From positions 1,364,001-1,428,000 of the forward strand of contig CAWKOS010000001.1 in assembly GCA_963851295.1 (NCBI GenBank): a DNA stretch of 64,000 bases, read 5' to 3'. The notes below the pieces were generated by a model. The model ran no database searches and had not been told where the DNA came from. It saw only the letters and a program-made list of their open reading frames with translations. Below, piece by piece: positions 50,029 to 58,437 of the stretch. The translations under genes and the position numbers were made by a program. The first letter of the stretch is position 1. Every line of letters begins with the position of its first letter. The DNA comes from JAOPZW01 sp963851295 (GTDB taxonomy: Bacteria; Actinomycetota; Thermoleophilia; Solirubrobacterales; Solirubrobacteraceae).

Positions 50029-50924
50029 GGGCTGACGACGGGCCCGATGCCCGCGGCCTGCACGACCGCCGGCACGGCGACGCCCTCCCACCCGGGCGCC
50101 ATGAGGTGCACGCCGCTCACGCCGGGGACCTCGCGCAGGCGCTGGACGAGCTCGGCGGCGATCTCGATGCCGGTGGCCGTGGCGTCGTCGCCGGTGCGCC
50201 CCTCCATGCGCGCGAAGGTCGCGTCGTCGACCTCGACGCCCGGGATCTTCTCGTGCATGTAGGCGAGCATCCTGCTGCTGCGCGGCGGCGCGACGCCGAC
50301 CAGCCAGGGGACGCGCTCGGTGAGGCCGGCCGCGGCGAGCGGCGCCAGCCAGGCGGTGAAGCGGTCGACGTCGTAGACGATGTTGGTCTGCAGCAGGCCG
50401 ACGCCGGCGTCGAGCTTGCCCGTGATCCGCTCGGCCGAGTCGACGAGCGGGTTCGCCGCCCCGGCGATCAGGAAGCCCGTCGGGACCTCGAGCTCCTCGC
50501 CCGCGGCGAGGCGGCCCGCGTTCATGCCCGCGATGAGGCCGGTGATCCCCAGCGAGTCGTGGTCGCCGACGTGGGTGGCCAGGCCCTCATAGGGCCCGAC
50601 CTTCAGCGGGTCGCCGGTCAGCGCCAGCACGGTCCGCACGCCCAGCGCCCAGGCCCCGAGCAGCTCGGACTGCAGCGCCATCACGTTGCGGTCGCGCCCG
50701 GTGATCTGGAGGATCGGGTCGACGCCCTCGTCGATCAGGAGCGCCGCGCTGGCCAGCGGGGAGACCTTCACGGTCGCCGCCTGGTTGTCGGTGACGTTGA
50801 CGGCGTCGACCGAGCCGGCGAGCGCGCGGGCCCCGGCGCGCAGGATCGCGGGGTCGGGGTCGCGCGGCGGCCCGAGCTCCGCGGTGACGACGAAGCTACG
50901 CGACGACAGCGCCGAGTGAAGCAT
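50025..50924 (-). CDS. Methylenetetrahydrofolate reductase family protein
   Basis: 299-residue MTHFR-fold flavoprotein (TIM barrel), the family reducing 5,10-methylene- to 5-methyltetrahydrofolate. TAELGPPRDPDPAIL carries the N-terminal Glu, followed by VNVTDNQAATVKVSPLA, LQITGRDRNVMALQSELLGA and VLALTGDPLKVGP, all typical. The visible length is normal. ATG 50924 lies 29 bp inside the upstream methyltransferase gene, a strong overlap suggesting translational coupling. The 3' end is 34 bp from tetR. Which electron donor (NADH, F420 or ferredoxin) it uses cannot be told. Confidence 0.9.
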   Translation of the reverse strand: MLHSALSSRSFVVTAELGPPRDPDPAILRAGARALAGSVDAVNVTDNQAATVKVSPLASAALLIDEGVDPILQITGRDRNVMALQSELLGAWALGVRTVLALTGDPLKVGPYEGLATHVGDHDSLGITGLIAGMNAGRLAAGEELEVPTGFLIAGAANPLVDSAERITGKLDAGVGLLQTNIVYDVDRFTAWLAPLAAAGLTERVPWLVGVAPPRSSRMLAYMHEKIPGVEVDDATFARMEGRTGDDATATGIEIAAELVQRLREVPGVSGVHLMAPGWEGVAVPAVVQAAGIGPVVSP

Positions 50925-52431
50925 CGCGCGCCTCCGTCGTGAGGGCGTGGTCGTCCTCGCCGTGGACCGGGCGCCGGTAGGCGTCGCGGTGGCGGGCGCT
51001 GAGCACGGAGATGTTCGAGCCCTCGCGATGGACGAAGGGCTCGACGGTCACCTCGAAGCCGCTGCGCTCGCCGATGAGCTGGAAGATCGGCGCGTTGATC
51101 CAGTTGACGATCGAGCCCTCGAGCTTGCCCGGCCCGCGGTAGGAGGCGTAGTCGCCGACCTCGCGGGCGAAGAGGTCCTGCGCGACGAGGATGCCCTCGT
51201 AGTGCAGCAGCTGCAGGGTCTGGGCGAAGCTCTCGGCGGCGACGGTCGACATGTGCACGCGCGTCCACTCGGGCAGCTCGTCGACGAGCTCGTCGAGGTG
51301 GACGTCGGCGCTCGGCGCCACGCGCAGCGCCGACGGCGCCGCGATCTCGACGTAGATCTCCTCGAGGTGGACGGCCTCCCAGACGTCGGCCCAGAAGTGG
51401 ACGCCGGCGGCGAGGTCGCCGATCGAGTCGGGGCCGTCGCGCAGCACGCGCTGGACGACGGCGACGATCTCGTCCCGGGCGATCCCGTGCTTGGCGGAGA
51501 GCTCGGTCATCTCGTTGGGCGTGATGCTCGCACGGACGAGCGGCTCGTAGGCGCGATCCCCGACGCGCATGACCTCGTCGGTGGGGAGGTTGTCGTAGAC
51601 GTTGCAGGTGTGGGCGTACAGCAGTTTGCCGCGCAGGTCGGCCAGCGACGACATCGGGTTGCGGAAGTCCAGCTCGACGGACTCGACCAGGTCGGCGTAG
51701 TCGCTCACGCGCTCGCGCGCGCGGGCGAGCACGTGCGGCGAGTAGTCGGCCATCAGGTAGCGCACCCGGCGCAGGTAGTCGCGGCCCTGGGCCTCGCAGG
51801 CGGCGGCGAGGGAGTCCAGCCAGACCTTCGCCCCCTGGCCGTCGCCGACGCCGAGCTCGAGCACGTGCAGCTCGGAAGGCAGCTCGGACCACTCGTCGAG
51901 GCGGTTGAGCGTGGCCATGAAGGCGTCGATGCGGTCGGCCCAGAACCCGGGGTTGGTGCCGTCGGAGACCCCGCCGGGGAGCGCGGCCGCGTAGTCCTTC
52001 TGGAAGGTCTCGTCCCAGGCGCCGAGATGGCGCCAGTAGCTGCGGTTGAAGGACCACATCACGCTCTTGCTCGGGCGGACCCAGTCCTCGAGATGGGTGC
52101 ACTCGTGGATGTCGGGCATGAGGCCGAGCGCCTTGGACAGGCGCTCGACGATCTCGGTCTTGAGCGTCGGGCGATCGATCGCGCCTGCGCGGCGGACGTC
52201 GATGGCGATCTCGGCGAGCGGCGCGTCGGCGCGGCGCTCGTTCTTGGGCCACACGAACGGCCGCACCATCACCGGCGCCCGGAAGTTCTTGCGGTACTGG
52301 ACCCAGTCGAGGACGACCGCCAGGCGCGAGTGGTCGAGGTCGACGGCGGCCGCTGCCTCGCTGAGCGTGGGCAGGATCGCGCCGAGGTCGTCTGGGTCCC
52401 CGCGCCCGATGGACTTGAGCTGGATGATCAC
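50896..52431 (-). CDS. Class I SAM-dependent methyltransferase, unknown acceptor
   Basis: 511-residue protein with a central Rossmann methyltransferase core: motif I is LHVLELGVGDGQGAKVWLDSL, followed by VRYLMADYSPHVLARA and LYAHTCNVYDNLPTDE. About 150 residues precede the core and contain WSFNRSYWRHLGAWDETF. The C-terminal part has LLHYEGILVAQDLF and a GPGKLEGSIVNWINAP segment. Start is GTG 52431 behind GGAGGCGA. It overlaps the MTHFR gene downstream by 29 bp, so the two probably act together in one-carbon transfer. I do not recognise the acceptor. Confidence 0.8.
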   Translation of the reverse strand: MIIQLKSIGRGDPDDLGAILPTLSEAAAAVDLDHSRLAVVLDWVQYRKNFRAPVMVRPFVWPKNERRADAPLAEIAIDVRRAGAIDRPTLKTEIVERLSKALGLMPDIHECTHLEDWVRPSKSVMWSFNRSYWRHLGAWDETFQKDYAAALPGGVSDGTNPGFWADRIDAFMATLNRLDEWSELPSELHVLELGVGDGQGAKVWLDSLAAACEAQGRDYLRRVRYLMADYSPHVLARARERVSDYADLVESVELDFRNPMSSLADLRGKLLYAHTCNVYDNLPTDEVMRVGDRAYEPLVRASITPNEMTELSAKHGIARDEIVAVVQRVLRDGPDSIGDLAAGVHFWADVWEAVHLEEIYVEIAAPSALRVAPSADVHLDELVDELPEWTRVHMSTVAAESFAQTLQLLHYEGILVAQDLFAREVGDYASYRGPGKLEGSIVNWINAPIFQLIGERSGFEVTVEPFVHREGSNISVLSARHRDAYRRPVHGEDDHALTTEARDASLGAVVA

Positions 52432-52445
52432 GGGTTCTCGCCTCC

Positions 52446-52460
52446 GCGACCAATCGTCGC
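52446..52460. repeat. Short inverted repeat before the methyltransferase gene
   Basis: GCGAC, 5 nt, GTCGC, directly upstream of the ribosome site (52441-52445 on the minus strand). It could be an operator or a translation-modulating hairpin. A second small hairpin, GTTCGG/CCGAAC, lies at 52520-52534. Confidence 0.3.
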
Positions 52461-52564
52461 GCCGCCGGCCGGTGCTCCGCGATGCCCGGATTGCGGGTTC
52501 TACCCCCCTTTCCGGGCAGGTTCGGGAGCCGAACACCGGTTTTCGGCCCGTGGGCGGCCCGCGC

Positions 52565-52654
52565 ATGTGGGAGTGCGTCGGGCTCTTCGCGCTCGTCGAC
52601 GAGATGGAGCGGTGGCTGAGCGCCGGCCGCCGCGGCGCCGCCGTCACGAACTGA
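52565..52654 (+). CDS. Possible small protein, 29 residues
   Basis: Open frame from ATG 52565 to TGA 52654 encoding MWECVGLFALVDEMERWLSA and nine more residues. All sense codons end in G or C, as in real genes here, and the composition is balanced and amphipathic. There is no convincing ribosome site or homolog I recognise. It occupies the otherwise empty gap between the methyltransferase and alpha-mannosidase genes (52432-52662). High GC alone could produce this by chance. Confidence 0.25.
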   Translation: MWECVGLFALVDEMERWLSAGRRGAAVTN

Positions 52655-52662
52655 GCCCCGAC

Positions 52663-55626
52663 TCAGTCCACCAGCAGCGTGACGATCTCCCACGGCCGGT
52701 AGTCGACGACGATCGCGCCGCCGTCGGCCGCCGCCGGGCCGAGGTCGTCTTCGAGCAGGTTAACGCGGCGCGCCGTGGTCCACGGGACGGCGAGGCGGAT
52801 GCGGGCGCGGCCGCGCCCGCCGTGGGCCTCGTAGAGGCGCAGGACGAGCGCGCGGGAGTCCTCGGCGAGCTTGATCGTGTCGAGCACGAGGCCGGGCGCG
52901 TCGACCTGCGCCCACGAGCCGGCCTGAAGCCCGACGCCGACGCGCAGCGGCGCGTTGAAGGCGCGCGCCTCGGCGACGACGCCGCCGTCCTGCCAGCCGC
53001 CGGCGTGCGGGTGGATCGCGTAGGCGAAGGCGTGCTCGCCCATGTCGGCTTCGGGGTCGGGGGCCTTGGGCGCGCGCAGGAGGCTGACGCGCAGGGTGTC
53101 GCCGAGCGCGCTGTAGCCGTACTTGGAGTCGGTCAGCAGCGCGACGCCGAAGCCGTGCTCGGAGAGGTCGGCGAAGCGGTGGCCCGGGACCTCGTAGCGC
53201 GCCTCGTCGCGGCGGGTGGAACGGTGCGTCGGCCTGCGGGCCGCCCCGAAGGCGGTCTCGAAGGTCGCCTCGGCGGCGTGGACCGCGAGCGGGAAGGCGA
53301 CCTTGAGCAGCCGGTGCTCCTCGTGCCAGTCGGCGGTCGTGTGGACCTCGAGGCGGCGCGCGCCCGCGTCGAGGCGGAAGCTCTGGCGCAGGCGCGAGGC
53401 GGCGCCGACCTCGCGCTCGAAGACGACCTCGGCACGCAGCTCCTCGGCGCCCAGCTCCGCGACGCCGGCGGCCGGGGGGCAGTCGCTGCCCGTGGCGAGG
53501 TGGGCGGGGTCGACGTCCCAGGCGTCGTAGGCCACCGGGTGGTCCTCGTAGAGCTCGAGGCGGTTGCCGGGCGCCGACAGCGCCTCGCGCCCGGTGGCGC
53601 GGTGGACGAGGCTCGCGAGCGCACCGCCCGCGGTGAGCGTCGCCGACAGGTGCTCGTTCTCGAGCACGGCGCCGCCGTCGGGCGTGCGCCGCGCGCGGAC
53701 CGGCTCCGCGTGCGCGGGGACGGCGGGGCCGTAGGGCGGCGCGTCGACGACGGCGAGCGCGCCCGCGGCGTCGCGGACGACGGCGCGCCGGGCGAAGGGC
53801 GTCGTGTTGACCGCCTGCGGCGCGCCGCCGGGCTCGCCCAGCGCCGCGAGCGCCGCGTCCGCGAGCACGCCGGCCGTCGCCTCGACCTCGGCGAGCTCGG
53901 CCCGCGCGCGGACGTTGACCTCGGTGATCGAGGTCCCCGGGAGGATGTCGTGGAACTGGTTGACCATCAGGACGCGCCAGGCCTCGGCGAGCTCGGCGCG
54001 CGGGTAGGACGCGCCGCGCAGCCGCGCCGCGACGGCCGCGAGCGCCTCGGCGTCGTGGAGCGCGGCCTCGCAGCGGCGGTTGGCGCGCTTGAGCGCCGCC
54101 TGCGTCGTGTACGTGCCGCGGTGGTACTCGAGGTACAGCTCGCCGGCGACCGTGTGCAGGTCGCGGGCGTCGTCCTCGAGGCAGTCGAAGAAGTCCTGCG
54201 GCGCGCGCAGCTCGGTGCGCGGCAGGCCGCGCAGGTCGCGGACGCGGCGCAGGCGCTCGAGCATCGCGCGCGTCGGGCCGCCCCCGCCGTCGCCGTGGCC
54301 GAAGACGAGCAGGCTCTCGCGCGAGTGGACGTGGTCGCGGTAGTCGCGCACGCCGCGGCGCAGCTCGCGCACCGTCGCCTCGGCGTTGTAGGTGTCGGTC
54401 GGCGGGAAGTGGGTCAGGACCTCGCTGCCGTCGAGGCCCTGCCAGGTGAAGGTGTGGTGCTCGGGGGCGACGTAGCGGTTCCACGAGAGCTTCTGGGTCA
54501 GGAAGCGCGACATCCCGGCCAGGCGCATGAGCTGCGGGAGCTGGGCCGGGTAGCCGAAGACGTCGGGCTGCCAGAGCTCGGTGCAGCGCCGGCCGAGCTC
54601 GCGCTCGAAGAAGCGCTGGCCGTGCAGGAGCTGGCGGGCGAGCGCCTCGCCCGAGGGCAGGTTGCAGTCGGGCTCGATCCAGCTCCCGCCGACGGGCACC
54701 CACTGGCCGCGCGCGACGCGCTCGCGGATCGCCTCCCACAGCCCGGGGTCGCGCTCCTTCACCCACGCGTAGTGCTGGGCCTGCGAGGCGCAGAAGACGT
54801 GCTCGGGGTACTCGTCCATGAGCCGGACCTGCGTCGCGAAGGTCCGCTGCGCCTTGCGCCAGGTCTCGCCGAGCGGCCACAGCCAGGCGGTGTCGAGATG
54901 GGCGTGGCCGACGGCCGACACCGAGTGCGGGCCACCGTCGGCGTGGCGGGCGTAGAGGTCCTCCAGCAGGGGGGCGCCGTCGGCGCCGGTCTCGAGCGCG
55001 GTGGCGAAGGCGTCCAGGCCGGCGAGCAGCTCGCCGGCGAAGGACGGGTCGAGCCCCGGCTCGAGCTCGAGCGCGCGCAGGACCGCGTAATCGTGCAGGA
55101 GCCGCCACGCGGCGGGGTCGAAGCGCGCGAGCTCGCAGGCGTCGAGCACGTAGGGCGAGACGCTGCGCAGTGCCCCGCGCTCGCCCTGGCCGGCCTCGCC
55201 ATAGCCGAACGGGTCGTTGCAGGCGATCTCGACCTCGAAGGCGACGCGCTCGCCGCCGCGCGCGCCGGCGATCAGCGTCGCGTCGGGCCGCGGCTGCGTC
55301 CCGGACGAGTTGATGCCCTGCACGGCGCGCCCGTCGAGCCACAGCGTGCCCTCGCTGCGGGTGTCGAGCAGGAGGTCGACGCGGGCGCCCGCCCACGCGT
55401 CCGGGACCGTGGCCTGCGCGCGCAGCCAGTAGGTCGCGAAGAGCGGGCCGAGCTGCTCGCCCGGGGCGACGGATCGGTACTCGAGGCCCTGCGCGGCCGC
55501 ATGGCCGATGCGATCCACCGGCCCCGCGAGCAGCAGCGCGCCGACCCCGACCCGCTCCGGGTACACCGCGGCCGCCAAGCGCTCCTCGAGGCGCGCGAGG
55601 CGCTCGCGCGTGTAGTCGCGGTGCAC
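52663..55626 (-). CDS. Alpha-mannosidase, glycoside hydrolase family 38
   Basis: 987-residue cytoplasmic GH38 enzyme, hydrolysing alpha-mannosides with retention. After an N-terminal beta domain, the catalytic barrel starts with the zinc motif VGHAHLDTAWLWPLGET (H243, D245). The nucleophile is D355 in LWQPDVFGYPAQLPQ. GGSWIEPDCNLPSGEALARQ is also conserved, and the C-terminal half is the middle three-helix and beta-sandwich domains. Start is GTG 55626; no signal peptide, so it acts on imported or intracellular oligosaccharides. It is followed 33 bp upstream by the SDR-like gene on the same strand, without evident functional link. Confidence 0.94.
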   Translation of the reverse strand: MHRDYTRERLARLEERLAAAVYPERVGVGALLLAGPVDRIGHAAAQGLEYRSVAPGEQLGPLFATYWLRAQATVPDAWAGARVDLLLDTRSEGTLWLDGRAVQGINSSGTQPRPDATLIAGARGGERVAFEVEIACNDPFGYGEAGQGERGALRSVSPYVLDACELARFDPAAWRLLHDYAVLRALELEPGLDPSFAGELLAGLDAFATALETGADGAPLLEDLYARHADGGPHSVSAVGHAHLDTAWLWPLGETWRKAQRTFATQVRLMDEYPEHVFCASQAQHYAWVKERDPGLWEAIRERVARGQWVPVGGSWIEPDCNLPSGEALARQLLHGQRFFERELGRRCTELWQPDVFGYPAQLPQLMRLAGMSRFLTQKLSWNRYVAPEHHTFTWQGLDGSEVLTHFPPTDTYNAEATVRELRRGVRDYRDHVHSRESLLVFGHGDGGGGPTRAMLERLRRVRDLRGLPRTELRAPQDFFDCLEDDARDLHTVAGELYLEYHRGTYTTQAALKRANRRCEAALHDAEALAAVAARLRGASYPRAELAEAWRVLMVNQFHDILPGTSITEVNVRARAELAEVEATAGVLADAALAALGEPGGAPQAVNTTPFARRAVVRDAAGALAVVDAPPYGPAVPAHAEPVRARRTPDGGAVLENEHLSATLTAGGALASLVHRATGREALSAPGNRLELYEDHPVAYDAWDVDPAHLATGSDCPPAAGVAELGAEELRAEVVFEREVGAASRLRQSFRLDAGARRLEVHTTADWHEEHRLLKVAFPLAVHAAEATFETAFGAARRPTHRSTRRDEARYEVPGHRFADLSEHGFGVALLTDSKYGYSALGDTLRVSLLRAPKAPDPEADMGEHAFAYAIHPHAGGWQDGGVVAEARAFNAPLRVGVGLQAGSWAQVDAPGLVLDTIKLAEDSRALVLRLYEAHGGRGRARIRLAVPWTTARRVNLLEDDLGPAAADGGAIVVDYRPWEIVTLLVD

Positions 55627-55659
55627 CCGCCGGATGCTTCCAGAACGCGCCCGCGAGGA

Positions 55660-56472
55660 TCAGGCGGCCCGCTCGGCCAGGAACTCCTCCCACGTCCGGT
55701 GGCCGACGGCGTGCTCCGGGGCCAGGTTGGCGCCCGCGCGGAAGGCGCCGGCGCCCTTGCCCGGGGGCCGGATCGGCACGATCGCCCGGTGTTTGCCGCT
55801 GGCGCGCAGGTAGGCGCGGACGAGGTCGCGCAGCTCGTAGATCCGCGGCCCGGCCATGTCGTCGACGAGGCCGGCGGGCGCGCCGAGCGCGAGCTCGACG
55901 AGCCGGTCGGCGACCTCGCCCGTCTCGACGGGCTGGAAGCGGAAGCCGGACGGCACGGGGACGACGGGCAGCTTCGCCATGCCGCTGACCGTCATGAGGA
56001 TGAGGTCGTGGAACTGCGTGGCGCGCAGGGTCGTCCACGGCAGGCCCGAGCCGGCGATGACCTGCTCGGCGCCGAGCTTGGAGGCGAAGTAGGCGAACAT
56101 CGCCCGGTCGACCGCGCTGACGACCGGGACGCGATCGACGCCCACCACCGAGATGTAGACGACGTGCGGCGCGCCGGCCCGCGCCGCCGCGCGGACGAGC
56201 GTCTGCGCCTTGCCCTCGTCGCCCTTGGTGGTCCCCGCGAGGTGGACGATGACCGGCGCCCCCTCGACCGCGGCGTCGACGCCCTCGCCCGTCGCGAGGT
56301 CGCCGGTCACGTGCTCGACGCCGTCCGCCGGCTCGCCGCCCTTCCTGCTCAGGACGCGGACGTCGCGGCCGGCGGCGCGCAGCCTGGGGACGACGTGGCG
56401 CCCGAGGGTCCCCGTGCCGCCGGTGACGAGGATCGGACCGCCTGGGCGATCGCTTCCGTTCGTGGTGCTCAT
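55660..56472 (-). CDS. NmrA-like NAD(P)-binding epimerase/dehydratase (ECF41 partner type)
   Basis: 270-residue atypical short-chain dehydrogenase with Rossmann motif VTGGTGTLGRHV near 15-26. The usual catalytic YxxxK is not evident (YFASKLGAEQ occurs near 131), as in NmrA-type proteins. FHDLILMTVSGMAKLPVVPV and FRFQPVETGEVADRLVELA are typical of the epimerases coded beside ECF41 sigma factors. The ribosome site CAGGAG precedes ATG 56472. It diverges from the sigma factor gene and has a matching promoter at 56528-56554. Substrate unknown. Confidence 0.87.
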   Translation of the reverse strand: MSTTNGSDRPGGPILVTGGTGTLGRHVVPRLRAAGRDVRVLSRKGGEPADGVEHVTGDLATGEGVDAAVEGAPVIVHLAGTTKGDEGKAQTLVRAAARAGAPHVVYISVVGVDRVPVVSAVDRAMFAYFASKLGAEQVIAGSGLPWTTLRATQFHDLILMTVSGMAKLPVVPVPSGFRFQPVETGEVADRLVELALGAPAGLVDDMAGPRIYELRDLVRAYLRASGKHRAIVPIRPPGKGAGAFRAGANLAPEHAVGHRTWEEFLAERAA

Positions 56473-56491
56473 GATGTGGTTCTCCTGGTCC

Positions 56492-56518
56492 GGTCACGTC
56501 GGCGCGTTCGCGCCGGTC
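56492..56518 (+). promoter_or_regulatory. Candidate ECF41-type promoter for the sigma factor gene
   Basis: GGTCACG (56492-56498), 15 bp, CGGTC (56514-56518). It resembles the ECF41 consensus TGTCACA, 16 bp, CGTC. It points to the sigma factor gene 37 bp on, implying autoregulation, and mirrors the minus-strand copy at 56528-56554. Confidence 0.6.
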
Positions 56519-56527
56519 TATCCCGAT

Positions 56528-56554
56528 GACCGATCGCAACCGGGGGATGTGACC
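56528..56554 (-). promoter_or_regulatory. Candidate ECF41-type promoter for the NmrA-like gene
   Basis: On the minus strand GGTCACA (56548-56554), 15 bp, CGGTC (56528-56532), with the same architecture as the divergent copy. The start codon of the NmrA-like gene is 55 bp downstream. ECF41 sigma factors are known to drive the neighbouring oxidoreductase or epimerase gene. Confidence 0.65.
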
Positions 56555-56555
56555 G

Positions 56556-57440
56556 ATGGACGACGACTGGCTGGCCGAGCGCTTCGAGGAGCACCGCGAC
56601 CGCCTCACGGCGGTCGCCCACCGCATGCTCGGCTCGGCGAGCGAGGCCGACGACGCCGTCCAGGAGGCGTGGCTGCGCCTCAGCCGCAGCGACGCCGACG
56701 CGATCGACAACCTTGGCGCGTGGCTGACGACGGTGCTCTCGCGCGTGTGCCTGAACGTCCTGCAGGCGCGGCGCGCGCGCCCCGAAGTGCCGCTCGACGC
56801 CGACGTCGCCGAGCCCGCCGCCGCCGCCTCGGACGCCTCGGAGTCCTCGGACGCCGACCCGCTGCACGAGGCGCTGCTGGCCGACTCGGTCGGCCTCGCG
56901 CTGGTGGTCGTCCTGGACACGCTCTCCCCCGCCGAGCGCGTCGCCTTCGTGCTGCACGACATGTTCGGCGTCCCCTTCGACGAGATCGCGCCGATCGTGC
57001 GCCGCAGCGAGCCGGCGGCCCGCCAGCTCGCCAGCCGGGCCCGCCGCCGCGTCCGGCGCGAGGACGCCGATCCCGAGACGGCCCGCGTGCGACAGGCCAA
57101 GCTCGTCGACGCGTTCCTCGCCGCCGCCCGCGGCGGGGACTTCGAGGCCCTGCTCGCGGTGCTCGACCCGGACGTCGTGCTGCGCACGGACGAGGCGGGC
57201 GTCGCGATGGGGGCCGCGCCGCAGACCCGCGGGGCCGACGCGGTCGCCCGGTTCTCCACCCGCGCCCGCGGCGCGCGCCCTGCCCTCCTCGACGGCGCGC
57301 CGGCCCTGGTCTGGATGCCGGGCGGCGAGCTGCGCGTCGTCTATGACTTCACGGTGTCCGCCGACAGGATCACGGCCATCGACCTGATCGCAGACCCGGA
57401 GCGGGTGCGGGCGCTCGACCTGGTGGTCCTCGACGGATGA
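56556..57440 (+). CDS. ECF41-like RNA polymerase sigma factor with SnoaL-like C-terminus
   Basis: 294-residue extracytoplasmic-function sigma factor of the SigJ/ECF41 type. Sigma region 2 covers about 8-75 (LTAVAHRMLGSASEADDAVQEAWLRL), region 4 about 115-165 (LSPAERVAFVLHDMFGVPFDEIAPIV), and residues 175-290 form a SnoaL-like domain that in this family modulates activity in place of an anti-sigma factor. The C-terminal DPERVRALDLV corresponds to the family's NPDKL-type motif. It is divergent from its probable target and 4 bp overlapped by the next gene. Confidence 0.93.
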   Translation: MDDDWLAERFEEHRDRLTAVAHRMLGSASEADDAVQEAWLRLSRSDADAIDNLGAWLTTVLSRVCLNVLQARRARPEVPLDADVAEPAAAASDASESSDADPLHEALLADSVGLALVVVLDTLSPAERVAFVLHDMFGVPFDEIAPIVRRSEPAARQLASRARRRVRREDADPETARVRQAKLVDAFLAAARGGDFEALLAVLDPDVVLRTDEAGVAMGAAPQTRGADAVARFSTRARGARPALLDGAPALVWMPGGELRVVYDFTVSADRITAIDLIADPERVRALDLVVLDG

Positions 57441-57788
57441 CGCTCGGGCAGATTCCCGGCTATCCGGACGAGAGCGCGCGGATCCTCTCCGACGCCGGCG
57501 AGGTCGCGCGCTTCTACGACCGCTGCAGCGAATCTCATGCGCGAGCTCCTCGACGGCCTCGCCGAGCACCCGGAGGAGCCCCGCCCCTTCCCCGAGATCG
57601 AGGACGAGATCGGCTGGCCCCGCCGCCGGATCGCGTCGGTGCTCGGCGGCGTCTGGCACCTGCGCCACCACGAGTTCGCCGGCGCGCGCCCGTATCACTT
57701 CAACGCCCCGCGCCATGCCGCGTCGGGGCGCTGGGAGATCTGGATGGACGCGCGGCAGGCCGCCGCCCTGCAGGCGGCCCGCCGGTGA
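57437..57788 (+). pseudogene. DUF6416-like small protein, apparently frameshifted
   Basis: Two frames together look like one protein of about 115 residues. ATG 57437 (4-bp overlap with the sigma gene) encodes about 33 sensible residues ending EVARFYDRCSES. The continuation lies in another frame, from ATG 57537: MRELLDGLAEHPEEPRPFPE to WMDARQAAALQAARR at 57788, as in actinobacterial DUF6416-type proteins. One base too many near 57525-57537 would explain it. Alternatively the downstream 83-residue frame is translated alone. Whether this is mutation, sequencing error or programmed shifting cannot be judged. Confidence 0.6.
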
Positions 57789-57793
57789 CGCGG

Positions 57794-58432
57794 TCAGCGC
57801 GCCGGCGGCCTGACCCCGATGAGCAGCGCCATCTCGAGCCACTTCCAATAGCAGTCGACGTCGGCGAAGCCGATGTCGCGCAGCCAGCGCAGCTGGGTCC
57901 CGACGTCGAGCAGGCGGTCCGACGGGTCCTCGTCCTCCATCGGCTCCTCGATCGCCGCATAGAAGGCGACATGCAGGCGCTCGGACGGCGAGGCGACGTG
58001 CTCGAAGTTCGCGAACGTCCCCCCGGGCTCGAGCGCCGCGAAGATCTCGGCGTACAGCGAGCGCTTGCGCTGGTGCTCGAGGTGGTGGATGCACATCGAC
58101 GACACGATCGCGTCGAAGCGCCCGAGGTCGGGCAGCGGCGCGGCGAGGTCGTGCTCGACGAGCTCGATCTGCTCGTCGCCGTCGAAGCGCTCGCGAGCGC
58201 GGTCGAGCATGAGCGTAGAGAAGTCGAGCCCGACGCCGAGCATGCCGGGCCGGTCGGCGCGCAGCAGCGCGAGCAGCCGCCCGTCGCCGGTCCCGAGGTC
58301 GAGGATCCGCGGCGCGCCGCGCGCAACGTGGTCGAGCAGCACGCTCTCGCCCTCGGCGCGCCGCGGGTACTCGTCGGCGCGGCTCAGGTAGCGCCCAACG
58401 TGCTCGGGGCTCGTCCATTCCGGGGCGGCCAT
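57794..58432 (-). CDS. Class I SAM-dependent methyltransferase (small)
   Basis: 212-residue methyltransferase with motif I RILDLGTGDGRLLALL, post-I LGVGLDFSTLML, and VSSMCIHHLEHQRKRSLYAEIFAALEPGGTF. The acceptor cannot be inferred. It starts 5 bp after the 57-residue gene upstream, so they form an operon. It converges on the DUF6416-like gene with 5 bp between. Confidence 0.88.
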   Translation of the reverse strand: MAAPEWTSPEHVGRYLSRADEYPRRAEGESVLLDHVARGAPRILDLGTGDGRLLALLRADRPGMLGVGLDFSTLMLDRARERFDGDEQIELVEHDLAAPLPDLGRFDAIVSSMCIHHLEHQRKRSLYAEIFAALEPGGTFANFEHVASPSERLHVAFYAAIEEPMEDEDPSDRLLDVGTQLRWLRDIGFADVDCYWKWLEMALLIGVRPPAR

Positions 58433-58437
58433 CGGGC

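Noticed and set aside
52432..52662. SAM, SAH or cobalamin riboswitch before the methyltransferase-MTHFR genes
   Set aside because: None of the conserved cores of these riboswitches could be found; only two short hairpins.
50947..56529. Open frame of 1860 codons on the plus strand across the MTHFR-to-SDR region
   Set aside because: Antisense to four recognisable minus-strand genes; low-complexity composition and no motif.
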